Positions 1 to 5,095 of a stretch of DNA of 5,095 nucleotides are shown here, piece after piece (the first letter of the stretch is position 1; every line of letters starts with the position of its first letter). The stretch comes from Deltaproteobacteria bacterium UBA4427 (GTDB lineage: Bacteria; Myxococcota_A; UBA9160; UBA4427), in assembly GCA_002390675.1 (NCBI GenBank), contig DGPZ01000008.1:1-5095 (forward strand). The letters run 5' to 3'. Under the pieces are notes generated by a model. It was not told the DNA's origin and did no database searches. It saw only the letters and a program-made list of their open reading frames with translations. Made by a program: the position numbers and the translations under genes.

Positions 1-65
1 CGGCCCTGCCCCGCCGACGCGAGCCAATCGACAATCTCTTTCGGGAGCTCGCTCTCGCTACTCAC
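1..65 (-). CDS. Start of an unidentified third gene of the leftward operon (partial, C-terminus outside window)
   Basis: Only the first 21 codons are present. Reading leftward from a GTG at 65-63, the frame is open to base 1 and begins MSSESELPKEIVDWLASAG. A good ribosome binding site (GGGAG on the minus strand, + positions 72-76) sits 6 nt before the GTG. The gene overlaps the last 8 nt of the P450 gene, the arrangement usual for translationally coupled genes in one operon. The residues look like an amphipathic N-terminal helix of a soluble protein, with no signal peptide or membrane segment. The family cannot be named from 21 residues. Phosphotransferase-like (APH/ACAD10-type) proteins in lipid clusters can begin in a similar way, but that is only a guess. 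Confidence is for the existence of the gene, not its function. Confidence 0.6.
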   Translation of the reverse strand, partial: MSSESELPKEIVDWLASAGQG

Positions 66-1248
66 CGCGCGCTCCCGGTTCGTAGGAGATCGGCATCTCG
101 CAATAACCCGCCACGTTCGTCACGTAGACCCGCTTGAGGCCTGATTCGTCGACCTCGTACCCCGGAAAACGCGTCAGGATCTCCTCGAGCGCGACCTTCC
201 CCTCGAGTCGCGCCAACGCCTTGCCCAGACAGAGATGGCGCCCCCAGCCGAGCGCGAGATGCATCCCGACATCGCGCCTAACGTTATAGCGATCGGGGTC
301 CGGATAGCGGCGCTCGTCGCGACATGCAGCTCCGGTCAGCAAACCACAGAACGCGTTCTCGGGAATCGTGACGCCATGCAGCGTGACTTCACGCGCGACC
401 CGACGGTTCTGCCATTGCGATGGCGCGTCGTATCGCAGTGTTTCCTCGACCGCATTCGGGATCGCGTCGGGATGCTCGATGAGGTCCTCGCGCTGATCTC
501 GGTGGCGATGGAGCTGCAGGACCGCGTTGGCGATGAGCTTGGTCGTCGTCTCGTTGCCGGCGATCACGAGCAGCTGGCAGTTGCCGACATAATGTCCATC
601 GGCGAGCGGATGCACCCCATCCTCGTGCGGAGTCTCCATATTCGACAGAACCGTGAGGAGGTCTTCCCGAGGCTGCCGCCGGCGTTCCTCACGCGCAGCA
701 AGAAAGTACTCGGCGAGGGCGGCATTGGCCTTCACCGCCCGCTCCGGCGGATCCGGATTGCCCGGGTCCCGGGCGAGGAAATCGTCCGACCAATGTCGAA
801 CCGTATCCCGGTCGGCTTCGGGGATACCCATCAGCTCACTGATCAATGCCATGGGAAATCGCGCTGCGAAGTCCTGGATGATGTCGCATTCGCCCCGGCC
901 CATCAGGGGATCGAGCAGTTGTTGGGCCACCTCTCGAACCCTGGGTTCCCAGGCGGCGATGCGTCGCGGGGTGAACCACTTGCTCACCATGACCCGCTCG
1001 CGGGCGTGGGTCACACCGTCTGAGAACAGGAACTGACTGAAGGGTTGTTCAACCCCTCCCGCGCCCCCGAACATGAGATCGTTGCTGAATGACTCGGGAT
1101 CCGTGGTCGCCGCGAAGACATCTTCGAACCGGGACAATGCCCAGATGTCGAGCTCTTCGTTGTGATAGACGGGCGCCTCATCCCGCAACCATTTGTACGT
1201 CGGGTACGGATCGTCCTGGGTCTTCGTATCGAAAGGGTTGTATTCCAT
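58..1248 (-). CDS. Cytochrome P450 (bacterial soluble class I type)
   Basis: A 396-residue haem-thiolate monooxygenase, the usual length for soluble bacterial P450s, with no membrane anchor. Visible motifs in order: C-helix H81-x3-R85 (haem propionate contacts); I-helix AGNETT at 230-235, with acid-alcohol pair E233/T234 for O2 activation; K-helix E269-T-L-R272 (ExxR); YPDPDRY at 315-321; haem loop LGWGRHLCLG at 333-342 with Cys340 as iron ligand. The consensus Phe that opens this loop is Leu333 here. The ATG at 1248 is chosen because GGAGAG lies 7 nt upstream and the protein then starts as P450s normally do (NPFD, DPYPTYKWLR). The frame stays open for 208 further codons upstream, but these overlap the synthetase gene antisense-free in a shifted frame and carry no P450 sequence. 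It follows the acyl-CoA synthetase by 37 nt and overlaps the next gene, so it is probably the second gene of an operon. The C-terminal half resembles mycobacterial and proteobacterial P450s linked to lipid, sterol or terpene oxidation. Substrate is unknown. Electrons must come from a ferredoxin system encoded elsewhere. Confidence 0.96.
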   Translation of the reverse strand: MEYNPFDTKTQDDPYPTYKWLRDEAPVYHNEELDIWALSRFEDVFAATTDPESFSNDLMFGGAGGVEQPFSQFLFSDGVTHARERVMVSKWFTPRRIAAWEPRVREVAQQLLDPLMGRGECDIIQDFAARFPMALISELMGIPEADRDTVRHWSDDFLARDPGNPDPPERAVKANAALAEYFLAAREERRRQPREDLLTVLSNMETPHEDGVHPLADGHYVGNCQLLVIAGNETTTKLIANAVLQLHRHRDQREDLIEHPDAIPNAVEETLRYDAPSQWQNRRVAREVTLHGVTIPENAFCGLLTGAACRDERRYPDPDRYNVRRDVGMHLALGWGRHLCLGKALARLEGKVALEEILTRFPGYEVDESGLKRVYVTNVAGYCEMPISYEPGARGE

Positions 1249-1255
1249 GGCGAGA

Positions 1256-1261
1256 CTCTCC
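1256..1261 (-). promoter_or_regulatory. Ribosome binding site of the P450 gene
   Basis: The minus strand reads GGAGAG, 7 nt before the ATG at 1248. This fixes the P450 start inside a much longer open frame that continues upstream to 1872. Confidence 0.7.
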
Positions 1262-1285
1262 GAGCGGCTGTGATTCAGTTGAGGT

Positions 1286-2788
1286 TCAGACCACCGTCGA
1301 AAAGAGCTCTCGCAGCGCGGGGAGGCTCGGTTTGAGCGACGGTGTCCGTGGGATCGCATCGACGGCGCGAATCTGCGTCGGTACGAAATATCGCGTGAGG
1401 TGCTCTCGTGCGAACTCAAGGAGCTCATCCTCGGCCGGCGCGTCGACGCCTTCGCTGAGTTCGTACACGGCGACGGGGACCTCGCCCAAGCGCTCGTCGG
1501 GCACACCGACAACCGCCGCCTCGCGAATCGCCGGATGCCGCTCGAGAGCACGCGCCACCGTCGCGGGGTCGATCTTGAACCCCCCGCGGTTGATCGCCCC
1601 ATCCGCGCGGCCTTCGATCCAGATGAATCCGTCGGCATCGATGCGTGCCTGGTCGGCGGTTCGAACCCAGCCCTTCGCCGGCGCCTGCTCGCTCCGCACC
1701 TCGAGCAGTCCGCTCGTGTCGACGCCCCGGACTTCTCCGTTTTCCGGATCGACGACCCGCAGATCACATCCCGGATGCGCACGTCCGACGGCGCCGCGTT
1801 TGCGCTCGCCGAACTCTCGGTGGTCTCCGATCGTCCAACCCGCAACGGCCCCCGCGAATTCCGTCGCGCCATAGGTAATCAGAACCGGAACGCCGTAGCG
1901 CTCTTCGAATCGCGCCTGTATCTCGGGGGCGAGTGGCGCCGTCCCCGACGTCACGGCGCGCAGGCTCGACAGATCCTCGGCGGGTACGCCCGCATCCAAC
2001 ACCATCTTCATCGCAGACGGGACTAGGCCAGTCACCTTCGGTCGATGGCGGCGGACCGCGTCGACCCAATCCTCGACGATGAAGCGCTCGAGCAGGCAGA
2101 GTGGGCGACCGTCGACGGCGGCCTTGACGCTGAGGAACATGCCGCCGATGTGAACCAGTGGACCGGTCACGATCGCGTAGCTCTTCCGGAGGGAAGGTTC
2201 CTCGGGTCGGTTGGCTTCGTAATGGCTCGTCCCTAAAAGCGACTCTTGGAAGGCGTCAGCGCGCAGTCCTATGCGCTTCGGCGGGCCGGTTGTCCCGCTG
2301 GTCAACATCTCGACCGCGATGCCCGACGCCGGGGCACGATGCGGCCCATCGGCCAGTTGCTCGAGCCCCGGCACGAATCGGGCGACACATGCGGCCTTGC
2401 GATCGAGCGCGATCGCCAGGCTCCCCGCCCGCGAAGCAGCGGCACACGCGGCTTGCGATTGCCAATCGTCGGCGGTTGCGATCAACGCCGGGACACGGAG
2501 CGACTCGAGATCGGCGGCAAGCCTCTCGTCGCTCTGCATAGGGTTGACGCAAACGATGCATCGCTCGTTCGCAATCGAGGCGAGGATAGCGGCGAACATT
2601 TCCGGCCGGTTGCGCAGGAGCAGTCCGATGGGAGCCGCCGGTCCGACACCACCGGTCTGAAGCAGCGATTCGATGCCCTCAACGATCTGCACGATCGCGC
2701 CCCAGGTGATCCGTTCGCCACGGTAGTCGACTTCGACGGCGTCGCGATCGATCGCCATGATGCTTTTTAGGCGCTCGGAAAGGGTCAT
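1286..2788 (-). CDS. AMP-forming acyl-CoA synthetase/ligase (ANL superfamily, FadD-like)
   Basis: A 500-residue adenylate-forming enzyme that activates a carboxylic acid with ATP to an acyl-AMP and then transfers it to CoA; cytosolic. Core motifs: ATP/phosphate loop LTSGTTGPPK at 162-171; aromatic/hinge segment PLVHIGGM at 210-217; YGATE at 306-310; WVRTAD at 374-379, with ribose-binding D379 (usual TGD is TAD); hinge region GR at 393-394, followed by NRGGFKI at 400-406; C-terminal PRTPSLK with K486 as the likely adenylation lysine. The Gly usually just before that Lys is Leu. All catalytic positions I can check are present, so it should be active. The ATG at 2788 is preferred: GGGAG lies 12 nt upstream and family homology starts soon after. 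An in-frame ATG at 2848 has no ribosome binding site and lies in a repeated regulatory element. It is the first gene of the leftward operon, with the P450 37 nt downstream. Chain length and class of the acid substrate cannot be read from sequence. Confidence 0.94.
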   Translation of the reverse strand: MTLSERLKSIMAIDRDAVEVDYRGERITWGAIVQIVEGIESLLQTGGVGPAAPIGLLLRNRPEMFAAILASIANERCIVCVNPMQSDERLAADLESLRVPALIATADDWQSQAACAAASRAGSLAIALDRKAACVARFVPGLEQLADGPHRAPASGIAVEMLTSGTTGPPKRIGLRADAFQESLLGTSHYEANRPEEPSLRKSYAIVTGPLVHIGGMFLSVKAAVDGRPLCLLERFIVEDWVDAVRRHRPKVTGLVPSAMKMVLDAGVPAEDLSSLRAVTSGTAPLAPEIQARFEERYGVPVLITYGATEFAGAVAGWTIGDHREFGERKRGAVGRAHPGCDLRVVDPENGEVRGVDTSGLLEVRSEQAPAKGWVRTADQARIDADGFIWIEGRADGAINRGGFKIDPATVARALERHPAIREAAVVGVPDERLGEVPVAVYELSEGVDAPAEDELLEFAREHLTRYFVPTQIRAVDAIPRTPSLKPSLPALRELFSTVV

Positions 2789-2800
2789 CGCGCTGGTGTT

Positions 2801-2805
2801 CTCCC
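2801..2805 (-). promoter_or_regulatory. Likely ribosome binding site of the synthetase gene
   Basis: The minus strand reads GGGAG, 12 nt before the ATG at 2788. The spacing is on the long side, but no better site precedes the alternative ATGs at 2848 or 2758, so it supports the 500-residue start. Confidence 0.5.
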
Positions 2806-2842
2806 GAGCCTGGCGCCCTCGATCAGGAGCTCGGGGAGGCAG

Positions 2843-2873
2843 AAACATCTAGTGAATTTATACGATGGCACGC
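2843..2873 (+). repeat. Direct repeat copy 1, candidate operator next to the synthetase gene
   Basis: A 31-bp element matching copy 3 (3083-3113) at 24 of 31 positions. Shared blocks are AAACATCTA, AATTT, ACGAT and ACGC at identical spacing. Inside it is the dyad ATC-N5-AATT-N5-GAT (2847-2866), with near-symmetry reaching CATC...GATG (2846-2867). It lies 55-85 bp upstream of the synthetase ATG and covers a possible minus-strand -10 box, so a bound protein would be well placed to block the leftward promoter (inference). Confidence 0.65.
2857..2862 (-). promoter_or_regulatory. Possible -10 box of the leftward synthetase-P450 operon
   Basis: The minus strand reads TATAAA, 5 of 6 matches to the sigma-70 -10 consensus, about 70 nt before the synthetase start. 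The best -35 at 17-bp spacing is TCAACG (+ positions 2880-2885), only 3 of 6. The box sits inside repeat copy 1. Tentative, because the region is AT-rich and such matches arise by chance. Confidence 0.3.
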
Positions 2874-2910
2874 CGCGTTCGTTGATTCCAAGGGCTGAGC
2901 CGCAAAAACA

Positions 2911-2934
2911 AAACATTCAAAGGATTTACACGAT
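2911..2934 (+). repeat. Direct repeat copy 2 (degenerate)
   Basis: A 24-bp segment aligned without gaps to the other two copies: 18 of 24 identical to copy 1 and 17 of 24 to copy 3. Conserved blocks are AAACAT, ATTT and ACGAT. The dyad is weaker (ATT and GATT replace ATC and AATT). It begins 68 bp after copy 1 begins, and its end overlaps the start of the inverted repeat at 2931-2949. Confidence 0.5.
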
Positions 2935-2949
2935 TCGATTTATGAATCG
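2931..2949. repeat. Inverted repeat in the divergent promoter region
   Basis: CGATTC and GAATCG arms (6 bp, perfect) flank the 7-base spacer GATTTAT. There is no following T-run, so it is not a terminator. It is more likely a protein-binding dyad, midway between the two promoter zones. The short arms mean chance is possible. Confidence 0.35.
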
Positions 2950-3060
2950 GTCGCCATAAGCTCTTGTGGCAACAGATTCGAAAGCTAAAACCCGAGTATC
3001 TTTCCATGCCGGGTGACCTGCGTGTCCGTCTGAAGCGGGCCTGGATCGTCCTAGAGGGCT

Positions 3061-3086
3061 ATCAATCGAAATCAATCTTATCAAAC
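3061..3086. repeat. Phased ATCAA short repeats
   Basis: ATCAATC occurs at 3061-3067 and 3071-3077, followed by ATCAAAC at 3080-3086. The periods of 10 and 9 bp are close to one helical turn. The last unit runs into repeat copy 3. This could be curved DNA or a multimeric binding site upstream of the regulator promoter. Function is inferred only. Confidence 0.35.
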
Positions 3087-3113
3087 ATCTAACCAATTTG
3101 AACGATAGTACGC
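3083..3113 (+). repeat. Direct repeat copy 3, candidate operator next to the GntR gene
   Basis: A 31-bp element, 24 of 31 identical to copy 1, and starting exactly 240 bp after it. The dyad ATC-N5-AATT-N5-GAT is conserved at 3087-3106. Its right edge is 80 bp upstream of the TTG start of the regulator, so it falls where the promoter of the regulator gene is expected. This suits autoregulation by the FadR-like protein, though the binding protein is not shown by sequence. Confidence 0.65.
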
Positions 3114-3181
3114 TAGTCTCGCGAACAATTCGAAACCCGACGCCGGTGCAAACCAGCGTGACTTGAGCGCCCGTAAACCCT

Positions 3182-3186
3182 GGGAG
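3182..3186 (+). promoter_or_regulatory. Ribosome binding site deciding the TTG start of the regulator
   Basis: GGGAG lies 7 nt before the TTG at 3194. No ATG fits as a start upstream of the DNA-binding domain in this frame, so this site is the main support for the non-ATG start. Confidence 0.65.
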
Positions 3187-3193
3187 ATTCGGT

Positions 3194-3988
3194 TTGGCAA
3201 AGCGAACAACTCATTCGAAAACGGAAGAATCAGGCCAGCAAAATGCCCAGCGCGTCGGCGACAAGGTTCGGGTGCCCAAGGTGGCGGAGCTCGTCGCCGA
3301 CCAGATTCGGCGCCGGATCGTGCGCGGCCACCTCGAAGAGGGCGAAGCGCTGCTCCCCGAAAGTGAGCTGATGGCGGAGTTCGGAGTTTCCCGCCCCACC
3401 CTGCGGGAGGCCTTCCGGATCCTAGAGTCCGAGTCGCTCATCACGGTCACGCGAGGGTCACGCGGCGGGGCTCGGGTCCACGCTCCGAATACCAGCTCGG
3501 TCGCACGCTACGTAGGCCTCTACCTGCAGTACCGAGGGACGACGCTCGAGGACGTTCAGGCGGCGCGCGCGATCGTCGAGCCACCGGCCGCCCGCGTGCT
3601 CGCACGCCGCAACCAGGCAACGGATTGCGGCCGGCTCCGGAGTCTGATCGAGGAAGAGCGAGTCGTCGAAGACGACCCCGAGCGGTTTGCCGAGCTCTCG
3701 ACCCGTTTCCACGAGCTGGTCATGGAGCTCGCCGGAAACGACACGCTCTCGCTCGTGGTCGGCATGCTCCACGACATCATCGAGCGACACGCCGAGGCGG
3801 TTCTGCACGAATTCCTCGACCCCAAGAACACTCGAAAGGCGATTCGGTCGCAAGAGAAGCTCGTCCGGTTGATCGAGGAAGGGGACGAGGACGGCGCAGA
3901 AGCACACTGGAGTCGGCACGTCACGAATGCGGGACAGGCCATGCTGCGGCGCGCCGGCCGGAAAGCGGTCGTCGACCTCTTCGACTGA
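3194..3988 (+). CDS. GntR-family transcriptional regulator, FadR subfamily (FCD domain)
   Basis: A 264-residue cytosolic, probably dimeric regulator. A polar N-terminal tail (1-25) precedes a winged helix-turn-helix at about 28-96: KVAELVADQIRRRI, then LLPESELMAEFGVSRPTLRE with the recognition helix around 66-78, then a wing rich in Gly/Arg (RGSRGG). Residues about 118-250 form the all-helical FCD effector domain (VQAARAIVEPPAARVLA, RFHELVMELAGNDTL, IEEGDEDGAEAHWSRHV). Many FCD proteins bind a metal through Asp-x3-His plus two later His. Here the aligned positions are S169, H173, Q220 and H242, so two ligands are lost, and the ligand may be an acyl-CoA as in E. coli FadR rather than a metal-bound acid. 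The TTG start has a strong ribosome binding site 7 nt upstream. It is divergent from the synthetase-P450 operon and 59 bp ahead of the dehydrogenase, the position of a local regulator of both units. Family is certain; effector and operator are inferred. Confidence 0.93.
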   Translation: MAKRTTHSKTEESGQQNAQRVGDKVRVPKVAELVADQIRRRIVRGHLEEGEALLPESELMAEFGVSRPTLREAFRILESESLITVTRGSRGGARVHAPNTSSVARYVGLYLQYRGTTLEDVQAARAIVEPPAARVLARRNQATDCGRLRSLIEEERVVEDDPERFAELSTRFHELVMELAGNDTLSLVVGMLHDIIERHAEAVLHEFLDPKNTRKAIRSQEKLVRLIEEGDEDGAEAHWSRHVTNAGQAMLRRAGRKAVVDLFD

Positions 3989-4047
3989 TCATGCCCGACT
4001 AATGTCCGACGCGATCCGATTCGCGGCTGGAGGGAGCCCCCCAACTG

Positions 4048-5095
4048 ATGGACCTTACATACGGCGACGAGTACGAAGATTTCCGCAGCGAAGTCCGCGT
4101 GTTCCTCGCGTCGAACTGGCCGCCCCAGGGCGATGAGTCGAACGCTCCCCGAACCGAACACGAGCAGCGCTTTCGCCGACTTGCAACCGAAGCAGGCTAC
4201 CTCTATCGAAACGTGCCCCGACGCTTTGGCGGCTCGGAACAGCCGCCGGACTCCCTCCGCGCCGCGGTGATCACGGAAGAGTTCGCACGCGCCCGCGCAC
4301 CAAAGGAGGCGTCCGGCCAGGGCGTCTCGATGTTGATCCCCACGCTTCTGGAGCGCGGCGAGGAGTGGCAAAAAGAACAATTCATTGCCAAGACGGTGAG
4401 CGGCGAGTACCGCTGGGCCCAGGGCTACAGCGAGCCCGGCTCGGGCTCCGACCTCGCATCGCTACGCACGCGCGGCGAGCTCGTCGGCGACGAATGGGTC
4501 GTCAACGGCCAAAAGATCTGGACTTCGGACGCGATGTCTTGCCAATACATGTTCACCCTTGTGCGCACCGAGCCAGAAGCGGGTAAACACGCGGGCATCT
4601 CGTACCTGCTCATTCCTCTCGACCAACCGGGCATCGAGATCCGCCCGCTCAAGATGATCACGGGGGCTTCCCACTTCAACGAGGTCTTCCTGAACGACGC
4701 GCGCACGAAGGCCGACTGGATCGTCGGACGCCGCGGCGAGGGCTGGAACGTCTCACGAACGACGCTCAAGCACGAGCGGAAAGCCATCGGCGGTCAGTCC
4801 CAGACGCTATTCGACACGCTGATGCGTATGGTGCGCAAGGCAACGATCGACGGGCGGCCGGCGCTCGAAGACCCGACCGTGCGGGAGAGGATGGCGGCTC
4901 TCGAGGCGTGGGTCTGGGCCCAGCGCTACGGCGACTATTTCCAGGCCACCTGCGGCCTGCACGGGGGCGATCCGGGACTCCTCCCGCTCATGAACAAGCT
5001 GCTCTCGACGGAGATCGGCCACGAGATCTCGAAGATCGCCTTCGACCTGATTGCCGAGGCAAGCCTGCTCGAGCCCCTCGGCAAGGGCGGGGGCC
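4048..5095 (+). CDS. Acyl-CoA dehydrogenase (FadE-like), 3' end outside window
   Basis: The frame is open from ATG 4048 to the window end: 349 codons plus one base, probably missing some tens of C-terminal residues relative to a typical family length of 380-400. It is an FAD flavoenzyme that oxidises acyl-CoA to trans-2-enoyl-CoA. N-terminal helical domain: DFRSEVRVFLASNWP at 11-25, VPRRFGG at 56-62. Beta domain with flavin and substrate contacts: GYSEPGSGSDLASLR at 126-140, NGQKIWTSDA at 153-162. C-terminal helical domain: GEGWNVSRTTLKHERKAIGG from about 230. Glu243 in KHERK aligns with the helix-G catalytic Glu of isovaleryl- and long-chain acyl-CoA dehydrogenases, so it is the candidate base. 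The alternative C-terminal Glu position lies beyond the window. AGGGAG lies 11 nt before the ATG. The 59-bp gap after the regulator has no terminator, so the two are likely co-transcribed. Some features recall sterol-type FadE proteins, which often work in heteromeric pairs, but this is not certain. Confidence 0.95.
   Translation, partial: MDLTYGDEYEDFRSEVRVFLASNWPPQGDESNAPRTEHEQRFRRLATEAGYLYRNVPRRFGGSEQPPDSLRAAVITEEFARARAPKEASGQGVSMLIPTLLERGEEWQKEQFIAKTVSGEYRWAQGYSEPGSGSDLASLRTRGELVGDEWVVNGQKIWTSDAMSCQYMFTLVRTEPEAGKHAGISYLLIPLDQPGIEIRPLKMITGASHFNEVFLNDARTKADWIVGRRGEGWNVSRTTLKHERKAIGGQSQTLFDTLMRMVRKATIDGRPALEDPTVRERMAALEAWVWAQRYGDYFQATCGLHGGDPGLLPLMNKLLSTEIGHEISKIAFDLIAEASLLEPLGKGGG

Larger units (their letters stand above)
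2789..3193. promoter_or_regulatory. Divergent intergenic regulatory region between synthetase and GntR genes
   Basis: About 405 bp without a convincing gene, clearly richer in A+T than the flanking coding DNA, especially 2840-3000 and 3060-3140. It must hold the promoters of both the leftward synthetase-P450 operon and the rightward regulator-dehydrogenase unit. It contains three direct copies of an imperfect repeat (starting 2843, 2911 and 3083), an inverted repeat at 2931-2949, and a roughly helically phased ATCAA series at 3061-3086. The stretch 3000-3060 is GC-richer and shows nothing I can name. No terminator or tRNA is visible. Confidence 0.75.

Noticed and set aside
235..1023. Long plus-strand open frame (262 codons) opposite the P450 gene
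   Set aside because: It is antisense to a P450 with all its motifs in order. Long shadow frames are expected in GC-rich coding DNA, and the translation shows no recognisable domain.
1249..1872. 208-codon upstream extension of the P450 frame
   Set aside because: It lies within the synthetase coding sequence in another frame, is very rich in Arg and Ser, and a proper ribosome binding site and start occur at 1248.
2786..2848. Longer synthetase start at ATG 2848
   Set aside because: No ribosome binding site precedes it, the 20 extra residues look non-family, and the ATG sits in a repeated regulatory element.
2866..2884. Sigma-54-like TGGCACG sequence
   Set aside because: The -24-like part matches, but no GC dinucleotide stands at the required distance for the -12 element, and repeat copy 3 lacks the GG.
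3006..3092. 28-codon ORF starting at an ATG in the intergenic region
   Set aside because: No convincing ribosome binding site, and its end runs into repeat copy 3. Such a short frame is expected by chance.
2843..3113. CRISPR-like or iteron-like interpretation of the three repeats
   Set aside because: Spacings are unequal (68 and 172 bp), copies are imperfect, there are only three, and no cas or replication initiator gene is nearby. The operator explanation fits better.
3121..3220. Similarity between 3121-3135 and 3202-3220 (GCGAACAA followed by TTCGAAA)
   Set aside because: It needs a 4-base gap to align, and the second copy lies inside the coding start of the regulator. It is too short to separate from chance.
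4010..4025. Short inverted repeat CGCGA/TCGCG between the regulator and dehydrogenase genes, as a terminator
   Set aside because: The arms are only 5 bp with a 6-base loop and no T-run follows, so it does not support termination between the two genes.
3556..4380. Minus-strand open frame of 274 codons
   Set aside because: It spans antisense across two well-supported genes and their gap, and has Ser/Arg-rich low-information content.

Overview
The window is GC-rich bacterial chromosome with an AT-richer intergenic gap. It reads as part of an accessory lipid or hydrophobic-compound catabolic locus. Gene content is a class I-type bacterial cytochrome P450, an AMP-forming acyl-CoA synthetase, an acyl-CoA dehydrogenase and a FadR-like GntR regulator. 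Such sets are common in lipid-, sterol- and terpene-degrading Actinobacteria and in uncultured proteobacterial, myxobacterial-type or Binatota-like lineages. I cannot place the organism more precisely from sequence alone. No RNA genes, CRISPR arrays, transposases or phage genes were seen.

Layout: two divergent transcription units flank one regulatory region of about 405 bp (2789-3193). Leftward (minus strand) run the acyl-CoA synthetase (2788-1286), then after a 37-bp gap the P450 (1248-58), then a third gene that starts with GTG inside the end of the P450 gene and leaves the window at base 1. Rightward (plus strand) run the GntR/FadR-type regulator (3194-3988, TTG start) and, after 59 bp, an acyl-CoA dehydrogenase (4048 onward) that is cut by the window end.

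How the parts may work together (inference): the P450 would oxidise an inert hydrophobic substrate, the synthetase would activate a carboxylic acid as its CoA thioester, and the dehydrogenase would insert the alpha,beta double bond that starts beta-oxidation. The regulator between them is well placed to sense an acyl-CoA or acid intermediate. No P450 redox partner (ferredoxin or ferredoxin reductase) is encoded here.

The most notable signal outside the genes is a family of three same-orientation imperfect repeats in the divergent region, starting at 2843, 2911 and 3083. The consensus is AAACATYYA-N3-RATTT-N2-ACGAT. The two outer copies share 24 of 31 bases and contain the dyad ATC-N5-AATT-N5-GAT, as expected of operators for a dimeric regulator. 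One lies in each promoter-proximal zone. The proteins themselves belong to known families. A second look is merited by this repeat set, by the regulator's altered FCD metal site, and by the leucine replacing the usual phenylalanine in the P450 haem loop.
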